Assembly (NCBI RefSeq): GCF_013266755.1
Contig: NZ_JABRWJ010000005.1
Location: forward strand, 186,001 to 250,000
Length of the DNA: 64,000 nucleotides
Direction: 5' to 3'
Source of the DNA: Pseudaquabacterium terrae
GTDB taxonomy: Bacteria > Pseudomonadota > Gammaproteobacteria > Burkholderiales > Burkholderiaceae_C
Below are positions 1 to 7,166 of the stretch, one piece after another. Every line of letters starts with the position of its first letter. Within the stretch, counting starts at the first letter, position 1. The position numbers were made by a program, and so were the translations under genes. The notes under the pieces are model-generated. The model was not told the DNA's origin. It made no database searches and saw nothing but the letters and a program-made list of their open reading frames with translations.

Positions 1-183
1 ATGACGAACGTCGCCAACGACTTGATCGCAGACAGGCGCCGCGCGTTCGACGCCGTCGCGCGCAAGTACGGCTGCACGCTGCAGACGCTGGCAGCGGAGC
101 ACGTCGCCGAGGAGCGCCTGGGCGACCTGTTCGCCGATCTGCGCCGCCTCGAAGCCGAGCTGCAGGAGGGCGACGGATGCTGA
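1..183 (+). CDS. small hypothetical protein of the mobile element
   Basis: A 60-residue, charged, probably helical protein with no family I recognise. It begins with an ATG at the first base of the window, so a longer N-terminus starting upstream cannot be excluded. Its end overlaps the start of the primase-helicase gene by 7 bp, which suggests co-transcription and translational coupling with the replication gene. The C-terminal half is rich in Glu, Leu and Arg and could form a coiled coil. Function unknown; the position suggests a small accessory of the replication module. Confidence 0.55.
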   Translation: MTNVANDLIADRRRAFDAVARKYGCTLQTLAAEHVAEERLGDLFADLRRLEAELQEGDGC

Positions 184-2936
184 ACCAGCACATCACCACC
201 CTCCGCACGCGCGGCCCCCTGCTCGCAAAACAGTGGCGAGCTGACGGCACGATCGCCAACTACGATTCGCCGCGGCAGTACACGTTCAAGCGCCAGGTCG
301 TCGGCGGCATCGACCACCTGTACCTGTTGCTGCAGGAACTGCAGCGCGACCCGCGCAGCTGCATCATCCGCGGCCAGCCGAAGGCCGGCACCGACCCGAA
401 GGCGGTGGTGCTGCGCAACCTCGACACCTTCGAGGACGAGCCCAGCCACCTGTTCATGGTCGACGTCGACCGGTTCGAAGGCACGGTCGAGGAGTTCGTC
501 GCCACGCTGCCCGCGCCGCTGCAGGACGCGTCTTTCGTGTGGCAGCTGTCCGGCTCGCACGGCCACCCGTCGAAGGGCGGCGGGCTGCGGGCTCACCTGT
601 GGTTCTGGCTCGAGACACCACTCACGTCCGAGCAGGCCGAGGCCTGGGCGAAACAGTGGATCCCGCAGGCCGACTGCACCGTCCACCGCACCGTGCAGGT
701 CAACTACACCGCGGCGCCCGTGATGGATGACGGCGTCAGCGATCCGATCGCGCAGCGCCTGGGCTTCGTCGAGGGCATGCTCGGCCACAACGTCATCATC
801 CCCGCGGACATGCCCGTGCCCGAAGGGCAGACCCGGCGCACGCGCCGCGCGGAGCGCGCGAGCGGGATGGTGGATCCGCGCGACAAGCCCGGCATCATCG
901 GCGCGCTCGCCAGGGCGCACCCCGCCGCCGAGATCGTCACGCTGTGGCCCGACCACTTCGAGGCCGGCAGCAAAGAGCATCGGATCACGTGGCTCGCCGG
1001 TGGCGGCGCGAAGGAGGGCGTGGGCGTCGCCGACAACGGCACGCACCTGTTCAACACGCACAGCACGAGCCCCATCGCCGACCGCGCGGCCAACCTCTTT
1101 GACTTCGTGCGCGCGCACGTCTTCGGCCACCTCGACGAGGGCATCGACCAGGACGTGCTTGACCTGGACGTCACCGCGGCGCCGAGCTACCTCGCCACCG
1201 TCGAATGGGCGCTGTCCCTGCCGACCGTGCAAGCCGAAGTGCAGGCCGAGCAAGCGGCCATGGCTGAGATGCGGGAGACGCTGGCCGCCGGGGCCGACGC
1301 CGCCACCAGGGACTATGAGGACGCACCGAATGCCGCGGGAGCGGCTGTCTACTTCGCGAGCAACCTGCCAGCTGCGGACCCGGGCGCGGAGTCGGCTGCG
1401 CGTTGCCCGGCCGAAAGCACAGTAGCCACCCCAGCGGATTCCAGCGGCGTCGTCGGGCCGGCCGTCGCGGCCGAGGCCGAGGCCGACGCCGACGATGGAC
1501 AAGAGGACGAGGACGAGCGCCGGGTGCTGGTGCCGGGTGAGCACTCCGTGATCGCCAGCAAGTTGTGGCGGCGCAAGTTCGGCGGCCCCACCGCGCCCGG
1601 CCTGATTCGCTGGAACTGTGACTGGTACCGGCGATCCGGTGACGGCTCGCACTTCGGCGAGATGCCGGGGGAGGCCCTGGCCGCCGCGTGCCACAGGTAC
1701 CTCGTGAGCGCCCGGAAGATGACCCAGCCAGGGCCTGCCGGCGAGCCGGCGAGGCTGGTGCCCTTCAACCCCAACAAGCAGGCGACGGATGAGGTGATCT
1801 ACGCGCTGCGGACGCTGTGCCATCTCGACGAGCAGGCGGCGCCCGTCTGGATCGGCGGCAAGGCCCCGACGGGCTATGAAGGCCTCCGGGCAGCGGACCT
1901 GGTGGCGCTGCGCAACGGCCTGTTCCACCTCCCGACGCGTCGCCTGTTTCCGCACACGCCGCACCGCTTCGGCCTCGCGGCCCTGCCGTACGAGTTCGAC
2001 CCGACCGCACAGTGCCCGGAATGGCTTAAGTTCGTGCGGTCCGTGTGGCCGAATGACGATCAGACCATCGGAGCTCTGCAAGAGACGCTCGGCTACCTCG
2101 TCTCCGGCGACACGCGACAGCAGAAGGTGTTCTTCCTGGTGGGCCCTCGCCGCAGCGGCAAGGGGACGATCTGCCGCGTAATCAACGGCCTGCTGGGTAG
2201 CGACAACGTGGCCGGGCCGACGCTTCAGACACTGGCGAGTCAGTTCGGCATGGCATCCCTGATCGGCCGCACGGCTGCGATCATCGGCGACGCGCGCAGT
2301 GGCGGCGCCAACGTGCAGACCACCGTCGAGCGCCTGCTCGGCATCAGCGGCGGCGATGTCCAGACAGTCGAGAGGAAGAACCGCACCGACTGGATCGGCC
2401 GGCTTGGCGTGCGCTTCGTCATCTGCTCCAACGAGGTGCCGAAGCTGCCCGACGCCAGCGGCGCGCTCGTCGGCCGGATGCTGGTGCTGCGAATGGAGCA
2501 CTCGTTCTTCGGCAAGGAGGACCCCGCCTTGGCTGACCGGCTGGTGCAGGAACTGCCGGGCATCCTGAACTGGGCCCTCGAAGGCCTGCAGCGCGTGGAG
2601 CAGCGCGGCCGGTTCCAGCAACCTGACGCGAGCGCGCAAGTGATCGAGCAGATGGAGGCGCTCGGGTCGCAGGTCGGCGAGTTCCTGAAGGACTGCTGCA
2701 TCCTCGGCGCCGGCGAGCGCATGCCGAAACAACCGTCCTACAACGCCTATCGGCTGTGGGCCCGCGATCAGGGCATCAGCCACCCCGACCCGTTGGGCAC
2801 GTTCGCTCGCAACCTGTACGCGGCGGGGGTCGGCATCCGCGAGGTTCGCCCGAACGGAGCTCAACGGGCGCGGGCGTTCGCCGGCATGCGGTTGACAGAC
2901 GAGTGGGCCGACCGCGTGGACACTGCAGAGCTGTAG
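177..2936 (+). CDS. primase-helicase, phage P4 alpha-like (PrimPol plus SF3 helicase)
   Basis: A 919-residue replication protein. The N-terminal part looks like an archaeo-eukaryotic-type primase: an acidic MVDVD motif (D96, D98) and a GLRAHLWFW motif (H140). An Ala/Glu/Asp-rich linker (about residues 360-460) leads to a D5_N-like region and an SF3 helicase. The helicase has Walker A GPRRSGKGT (K662), a Walker B-like stretch TAAIIGDARSG, and motif C VICSNE (N752). Such proteins prime and unwind DNA at the origin of P4-like satellites, phages and plasmids; P4 alpha also binds the origin iterons. An iteron-bearing inverted repeat begins about 50 bp after the stop codon, supporting a self-contained replicon. 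It overlaps the preceding small ORF. Family assignment is confident; origin recognition is inferred. Confidence 0.9.
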   Translation: MLNQHITTLRTRGPLLAKQWRADGTIANYDSPRQYTFKRQVVGGIDHLYLLLQELQRDPRSCIIRGQPKAGTDPKAVVLRNLDTFEDEPSHLFMVDVDRFEGTVEEFVATLPAPLQDASFVWQLSGSHGHPSKGGGLRAHLWFWLETPLTSEQAEAWAKQWIPQADCTVHRTVQVNYTAAPVMDDGVSDPIAQRLGFVEGMLGHNVIIPADMPVPEGQTRRTRRAERASGMVDPRDKPGIIGALARAHPAAEIVTLWPDHFEAGSKEHRITWLAGGGAKEGVGVADNGTHLFNTHSTSPIADRAANLFDFVRAHVFGHLDEGIDQDVLDLDVTAAPSYLATVEWALSLPTVQAEVQAEQAAMAEMRETLAAGADAATRDYEDAPNAAGAAVYFASNLPAADPGAESAARCPAESTVATPADSSGVVGPAVAAEAEADADDGQEDEDERRVLVPGEHSVIASKLWRRKFGGPTAPGLIRWNCDWYRRSGDGSHFGEMPGEALAAACHRYLVSARKMTQPGPAGEPARLVPFNPNKQATDEVIYALRTLCHLDEQAAPVWIGGKAPTGYEGLRAADLVALRNGLFHLPTRRLFPHTPHRFGLAALPYEFDPTAQCPEWLKFVRSVWPNDDQTIGALQETLGYLVSGDTRQQKVFFLVGPRRSGKGTICRVINGLLGSDNVAGPTLQTLASQFGMASLIGRTAAIIGDARSGGANVQTTVERLLGISGGDVQTVERKNRTDWIGRLGVRFVICSNEVPKLPDASGALVGRMLVLRMEHSFFGKEDPALADRLVQELPGILNWALEGLQRVEQRGRFQQPDASAQVIEQMEALGSQVGEFLKDCCILGAGERMPKQPSYNAYRLWARDQGISHPDPLGTFARNLYAAGVGIREVRPNGAQRARAFAGMRLTDEWADRVDTAEL

Positions 2937-2984
2937 GCCAAGAGCTACCGCGGCAGTCCCCCGGGTGCGGTCCACTCCGGGGGG

Positions 2985-3232
2985 CCGTCCAACCACCGTC
3001 CACCATCCCGTCCGGGGCGCGCAGGCGCCGCGAAGTTGCTTACGTTGCCGGGTGGGGTCAGGAGTTGTCGTCGGTAAACGACCCGTCCACCCGTCCACCC
3101 CCGTCCACCCTATTTTGAGGTTCAATTTTCCTAAGGGGAGTCTTGGGCCAGGGAGCGCAACACAAGGCGCGAGGCATAGGTGTGTGAGCCGCAATGGCCC
3201 GTCCGGGTGGACGGGGGTGGACGGATGGACGG
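2985..3232. other. probable replication origin of the element (inverted iteron array with AT-rich core)
   Basis: The 627-bp gap after the primase-helicase holds eight copies of a 9-mer, CCGTCCACC or its complement GGTGGACGG. Copies in one orientation lie at 2985 (one mismatch), 2996, 3083, 3091 and 3101. Copies in the other orientation lie at 3206, 3216 and 3224 (one mismatch). The 28-bp blocks 3083-3110 and 3205-3232 are inverted copies with 27 of 28 matches, separated by 94 bp. The spacer starts with a very AT-rich stretch at 3111-3134, unusual in this GC-rich DNA and suited to strand opening. The 9-mer matches the P4 alpha iteron core GGTGAACAG at seven of nine positions (from memory of the P4 literature). 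Origin function is inferred from location and architecture. Confidence 0.7.
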
Positions 3233-3563
3233 CAGCCCCACGGGCGCGCGCCCTGGCCCTGCTGGTGCGGAAGCGTGGTTTCGACGCGACGCACATGCGG
3301 CACCGCTAACACTCCGCTGACGCGCGTGTGAAGCCGGCGTGCAAGTTCAGCTGACCATGACTCACGAGGCGCGGCGCGTGCCTACCCGTTCCGCGGCAGG
3401 GGCGCGTGCTCCTGCTCGATCCACACCCTGCGCAGTCGGTCGCGAACGCTCTCGTGTGAGCAGCGCTAACCGCAGTGTCGTCGAGGGAATCCTGCGCTGC
3501 CTTGGTCGGCGCCGGCACTGGACCTAGGCTGCGCAGCTTCTCCACTTCACCGAGCAACCACTC

Positions 3564-3953
3564 ATGACGGACGTGCCGAAGAAGACGCGCAGGACGAAGA
3601 CACCGCAGGAGGCCGCAGCCGCCGCCGGGCTTGAAGGCCTGCAGCTGATCGGCGCTGACGACCTCGCCGCCCTGCTCGGCCGGTCGCCCCGAACCGTGAG
3701 GGTCGACGCGTCCCGCAACCCTGGGAACCTGCCCCCTCGTTTCCACGTGCCCGGCACCCGCAAGCTCGCGTGGCGCGTCGTCGATGTGCGGCGCTGGTCC
3801 GAGTCAACCGCAGCAGAGGCGCGCGTGAAGGCTGCGGCTGCGAAGGCGCTGTACGAGCGCGAACAGCAGGCGGCGAGGACAGCGAGCCTGCGCGTCAAGT
3901 CGGTGAAGCTACCTCCCCCAACCGCGTGGCCCAGCGAGCCGGACGACGAGTGA
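3564..3953 (+). CDS. AlpA-like winged helix-turn-helix regulator
   Basis: A 129-residue protein with a basic N-terminal tail, then a MerR/AlpA-type winged HTH at about residues 27-80: LIGADDLAALLGRSPRTVR forms the helix-turn-helix and the RKLAWRVVDVRRW stretch the wing. The C-terminal third is Ala/Lys/Arg-rich and probably helical. AlpA-like proteins control excision and replication genes of P4-like elements, which fits the neighbouring alpha-type primase and origin. No strong Shine-Dalgarno is visible before the ATG. The regulatory target is unknown; it could equally be an excisionase. Confidence 0.7.
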   Translation: MTDVPKKTRRTKTPQEAAAAAGLEGLQLIGADDLAALLGRSPRTVRVDASRNPGNLPPRFHVPGTRKLAWRVVDVRRWSESTAAEARVKAAAAKALYEREQQAARTASLRVKSVKLPPPTAWPSEPDDE

Positions 3954-3979
3954 TACTCGATCGCGAGGAGGCGCGACGC

Positions 3980-4306
3980 ATGACGACCTTTCAGAGGGCG
4001 GCGCTCAGTTTGACGCTTGCCGCGATGCTCGGCGCTGCCTGGATGCTGCGGCACACGGTAGTCGTCGTCCCGCGCGACGGAGGCGCGATTGCCTATCTGC
4101 AAGACCGATGGACCGGGCGCGTCGACCTGGTGATAGGCGATCAGCGGCACCTGATCCGCGGCCCCAACTTCTTCGACCAAATGGACGGCAAGAGCTCGTC
4201 CGGTGCTCCCGTCGTGGGCGAGATCCGGGAGGGCTATCGCTTCCTCGGTGGCGACCCGGCCGACCGAAGCAGCTGGGCCAAGGCGACGGCTGCTGAGCGT
4301 CGCTGA
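3980..4306 (+). CDS. small single-pass membrane protein, unknown
   Basis: A 108-residue protein. The start is the ATG at 3980, preceded by a GAGGAGG ribosome-binding site at 3965-3971. An N-terminal hydrophobic segment (about residues 6-31, through AALSLTLAAMLGAAW and the following Val-rich stretch) is probably a membrane anchor or signal anchor. The remainder is soluble and mixed, without motifs I recognise. It lies 26 bp downstream of the AlpA-like gene and may be co-transcribed. Unknown function. Confidence 0.55.
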   Translation: MTTFQRAALSLTLAAMLGAAWMLRHTVVVVPRDGGAIAYLQDRWTGRVDLVIGDQRHLIRGPNFFDQMDGKSSSGAPVVGEIREGYRFLGGDPADRSSWAKATAAERR

Positions 4307-4540
4307 ACAGGCGGACACTGCCCGCGGCGCCTTGCCCCGAGATCAGCCGCGCGCGGCCGCACGCTGGGCCGCTGTCCCCTTACCTCCGCCGCCATTGTCA
4401 GCGGGACTGCCAGCTTTGCGAAGCGACCGCGCGACCCGGCGCTCGGGCCCCCTGAGGCACAAGGCGCTGCACAACACAGCATCCCAGCGACACGACGCCC
4501 ATCGCGTTTACATGAGTGCTGGCCGCGCACGATCGCCGAT

Positions 4541-5047
4541 ATGCTGCCCGCCATGTTGGTGACACAGACACGTGGCCAGCCGGACAGAGCCGCCCGTGAG
4601 ATTCCACTGGGCGAATTGCTCCATCACCCCGCCCTCTCGGGCCTACGGCCGGGTGATCGCGACGCACTTCACCTCGCCGCCGACCAGCTCGAACGCTTGG
4701 CCGATGACGGGATCGCTGTGCGCGTGCGCATCGCGCATGTTGGGGATCTGGTGCCGATCAGCCTCTTCGACGCCCGCGCAGCCGTCTACTGCACGACCGG
4801 CTCAACGCGTGAGGTGCACGTGTGGGTCAACGGCGATGACGTGACCGGGAAGTCGGGTGCGTCCACGCCGGTGCTGTTGCAGGTGCTCGCCGGTGCCGCT
4901 GGTGCGCATGCGCCGGCGCTGTTCTGGGCAGACGTCGACCTTCCGCTGGCTGGTGCGATCAACGGGCCGCTGTACCCACTCGACGGCGAGGCAACTTCCA
5001 TGTTGAAGCAGGCCGCGCTCGGCGAGAGCGTCCAAACCAAAGCGTAG
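4541..5047 (+). CDS. hypothetical protein of the mobile element
   Basis: A 168-residue open frame with good third-position GC and a globular-looking sequence: alternating hydrophobic beta-type stretches such as VRVRIAHVGDLVPISLF and a C-terminal helix. I recognise no family. The start is uncertain: ATGs at 4541 and 4553 and a GTG at 4559 are in frame, and none has a clear Shine-Dalgarno. The 234 bp upstream shows no convincing gene. It converges on the PIN-domain operon, with small hairpins between them. Confidence 0.45.
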   Translation: MLPAMLVTQTRGQPDRAAREIPLGELLHHPALSGLRPGDRDALHLAADQLERLADDGIAVRVRIAHVGDLVPISLFDARAAVYCTTGSTREVHVWVNGDDVTGKSGASTPVLLQVLAGAAGAHAPALFWADVDLPLAGAINGPLYPLDGEATSMLKQAALGESVQTKA

Positions 5048-5051
5048 AGCG

Positions 5052-5117
5052 CTGCCTCCGCAGGCAGTGCCGACTGCCGTCTCGCTGTGCTCGGCGACCG
5101 GCAACTACCGCAGTTGC
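5052..5117. terminator. two short hairpins between convergent genes
   Basis: Two perfect 6-bp stems lie between the convergent gene ends at 5047 and 5183: CTGCCT/AGGCAG (5052-5067) and GCAACT/AGTTGC (5101-5117). Neither has a T-tract, so intrinsic termination is only a possibility. Confidence 0.25.
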
Positions 5118-5182
5118 TAGGTTCGTCCCGGCGACCGCAGACGTGGCAGGCCAGTCGGAGCCCATTGGCCCGCGGCCAAGCG

Positions 5183-5791
5183 CTACTCGACACCGCCCAG
5201 CGTCGAAGGGGGCAGGGAAGCGGCAGCGGGCGACGCCGCCAAAGGTTCACCGCCCTCGGCCCCTGCCGCGGCTTGCGCGGCGGCATTCGTCGCGCCCTCC
5301 TGCAGATCGAGCTTCCACTGGCGAGCCGAGTCGGGGAGCGGAAGGTCCGACACTGAGGTGGCCTGCATGCCGAGGGACTTGGCCGTCTGACAGAGCCCGG
5401 CGTCATCACTGATGATCATCGTTGCTCCGGCGACCTTGGCGATTGCCACCACCTGCCGGTCGATCTTGATCCGCTGCCACGCGTCCTTCCGCCCTCCGCG
5501 CTTGTCACCCTTCCTGATGAGTTCTCGATCGATCTGGGCGCACTCCATCGCAGCGCGCCTATCGAACGGCGCGACCTGCACCGCCGCCTTGCGATCGAGT
5601 GTGGTCAGCCAGTCCGCGGAACCTGCATCGGCCCCGACGAGAAATTCGGCGACGACCGGCGTGGGAATGACAACTCGGCCCTTCACTGCCGCAACGCGCG
5701 TGAGGAGAAACTCGAAGCGCTGGCGATCCGGATCGTCTGGGTCAAGACGTGACCAGCACACAAGACACTTGGTGTCGAGCGCGACGATCAC
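5183..5791 (-). CDS. PIN-domain ribonuclease-like protein (VapC-like)
   Basis: A 202-residue protein. The PIN fold carries the expected acidic residues: D6 in ALDTK, E49 in VVAEFL, D111 in IDRQVVAIAK, and D129/D130 in IISDDAGL. PIN domains are metal-dependent RNases found as VapC toxins and in defence genes. The catalytic acids look intact, so activity is expected. The C-terminal 40 residues are a low-complexity Ala/Gly/Pro tail not needed for the fold. It is the second gene of a minus-strand pair: its ATG overlaps the stop of the 251-residue partner by 4 bp (ATGA), indicating translational coupling. Toxin function is inferred; the partner is not a standard VapB. Confidence 0.8.
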   Translation of the reverse strand: MIVALDTKCLVCWSRLDPDDPDRQRFEFLLTRVAAVKGRVVIPTPVVAEFLVGADAGSADWLTTLDRKAAVQVAPFDRRAAMECAQIDRELIRKGDKRGGRKDAWQRIKIDRQVVAIAKVAGATMIISDDAGLCQTAKSLGMQATSVSDLPLPDSARQWKLDLQEGATNAAAQAAAGAEGGEPLAASPAAASLPPSTLGGVE

Positions 5792-6543
5792 TCGCGGCCC
5801 CTGATGTCATCGAGGAGCTTCGAGGCATCCTCCTTGGACATGTTTGCCCAGCCGGTATGGCGGATCGCGCCCAGGTCCCCGAACACCTCCACAGCACTTC
5901 GCTGATCGAGCTGCTCGATCGCGTCGGCATAGAGCGAGTTCGGCACCCAGTTCCCTTCTGGTGTGCGCTTCCACGTGCCGTGCACGCGGATGCGAAGGGC
6001 AGCACCTCGAAAGCATGCTGCAGCCTGTCGGGCAAGCGCCATGTCCCGCACTTGCACGCTCGTGATCGCCTTGGTGCTCGGGTCCAGCAGGCGAATGTGA
6101 GCCGTGTCGTCCACGCCTTCTACGGCGACCACGACGCCATCGATGTCGGCGACATCAGCGACTACGACCTCAGCCGAAATGCTCGGCTGGGGCAGCGATG
6201 GAAAAACGATGACTTCGTCATTCTTCTCATCGACGACTGCACCTCGCGCCCCGTCGGACCGCAACAGGCTTGTGAGCCTCTCATAGGCAGACCGACCTGG
6301 AGCCTCGTCGTCGTTCGCCGCTTTGCGAAGCCGCTGCCGCGTGGTCGACACGAGACGCGTGTTCCGTTCCTTCACACGAAGGACGACACTGCCCTTCACC
6401 ACCCCGGCGAAGACGGGCCGGCCATCGTCGCCGAGCAGGTCGGCGAATCGACCTAGATACTCGGCCAGGCGCCCAAGTTGAAGCGTCGACAGGCTCACGC
6501 CGCGAATGCGGAGTGCGAAGTCCCAGTCGGCGCGGCGGGTCAT
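5788..6543 (-). CDS. uncharacterised partner of the PIN nuclease
   Basis: A 251-residue protein from an unknown family. The N-terminal 70 residues contain helices and then a beta-rich motif (FAGVVKGSVVLRVKERNTR). The middle is charged, the stretch from about residue 120 (ISAEVVVADVADIDGVVVAVEG) is beta-rich, and the C-terminus (about 215-251) is helical. No DNA-binding or catalytic motif is obvious. It is translated first and overlaps the PIN gene by 4 bp, the position an antitoxin or regulatory partner would occupy. It is much larger than VapB-type antitoxins, so the pair may be a distinct two-gene toxin-antitoxin or defence unit. A LexA box lies 55 bp upstream of its start. Confidence 0.6.
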   Translation of the reverse strand: MTRRADWDFALRIRGVSLSTLQLGRLAEYLGRFADLLGDDGRPVFAGVVKGSVVLRVKERNTRLVSTTRQRLRKAANDDEAPGRSAYERLTSLLRSDGARGAVVDEKNDEVIVFPSLPQPSISAEVVVADVADIDGVVVAVEGVDDTAHIRLLDPSTKAITSVQVRDMALARQAAACFRGAALRIRVHGTWKRTPEGNWVPNSLYADAIEQLDQRSAVEVFGDLGAIRHTGWANMSKEDASKLLDDIRGRE

Positions 6544-6597
6544 GTGATCGAGTATGTCACCCGTTCGGCGCCGTGGTAGGGCATGCCCCCTCTAAGA

Positions 6598-6613
6598 CTG
6601 TATATTTGTACAG
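6598..6613. promoter_or_regulatory. LexA (SOS) box
   Basis: CTGTATATTTGTACAG is a full match to CTGT-N8-ACAG, the LexA site of gamma- and betaproteobacteria, with an AT-rich centre. It sits between the divergent PIN operon (start 6543) and the plus-strand 123-residue gene. An embedded TATATT (6601-6606) could be the -10 of a plus-strand promoter, so LexA would block it directly. Divergent control of both sides is plausible but unproven. Confidence 0.75.
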
Positions 6614-6984
6614 TGATCGTGGACGTGACTGTGCTCCGCCGAGACGGCCGGAAGCTTCCTGAACTTGAGTTGCGGCTGCAACCTGTCCTGCGTGGCGATC
6701 TTGGTGTCGAGCACGAAGGCCAGAGCGGCCCGGTCGCGCGACTTCGGTCGTCGACCGCGCGGCATGAGCTGTTCAGGCCGTTGCTGAACGTCCGCATCGT
6801 ACCGATGCGAGGCGACAGCTTTGTCGTCGCCGGCGTACAGGAGACGCAACCTCCCGGGGCTTCACGGCTACTTCAGCGACAGGCCTGGTGGTGTCGGTTG
6901 CCAAAGGACGACTTAGCCGCCGCGCAGCGCCTGCTGCTCGCCAAGCTTGGCATCGGCACCGGAGTGCTGGTCGACGACGACTGA
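6613..6984 (+). CDS. hypothetical protein downstream of the LexA box
   Basis: About 123 residues with a beta-rich start (VIVDVTVLRRDGRKLPELELRL) and a second conserved-looking block (LLNVRIVPMRGDSFVVAGVQE). It has no recognised family, but composition and periodicity look like a real protein. The start is uncertain: an upstream ATG at 6583 is in frame but would put the LexA box inside the gene, so GTG at 6613, 6619 or 6625 is preferred. If the embedded -10 is used, the transcript would be almost leaderless. Possibly an SOS-induced element gene. Confidence 0.45.
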   Translation: MIVDVTVLRRDGRKLPELELRLQPVLRGDLGVEHEGQSGPVARLRSSTARHELFRPLLNVRIVPMRGDSFVVAGVQETQPPGASRLLQRQAWWCRLPKDDLAAAQRLLLAKLGIGTGVLVDDD

Positions 6985-7166
6985 ACTTCTGTGCGCCCTC
7001 CGAGAGTGATGGACAGTAGGTCTCGAGCGACGCACAGTGCGAGCCGGATCTGGGCCAAGGGCAGCGAACATTGCCATATTCGCAGGCTGGACACCACGGA
7101 GCGGCGCGCGCCGACTCCCGGCGTGATCGCCCAGATCCGCCGAACTTGAATTTCGTTGGGAGAAAT

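Noticed and set aside
3083-3232. CRISPR-like repeats
   Set aside because: Repeats are only 9 bp, adjacent, without uniform spacers, and occur in two orientations; this is an iteron array.
2965-3309. Open frame of 114 codons in the origin region
   Set aside because: Its sequence is mostly translated iterons and Pro/Arg/Gly low complexity; no ribosome-binding site. The region is better explained as an origin.
4786-5409. Minus-strand open frame of 207 codons opposite the 168-residue hypothetical gene
   Set aside because: Ser/Arg/Pro-rich translation typical of a shadow frame; it also overlaps the PIN gene on its own strand.
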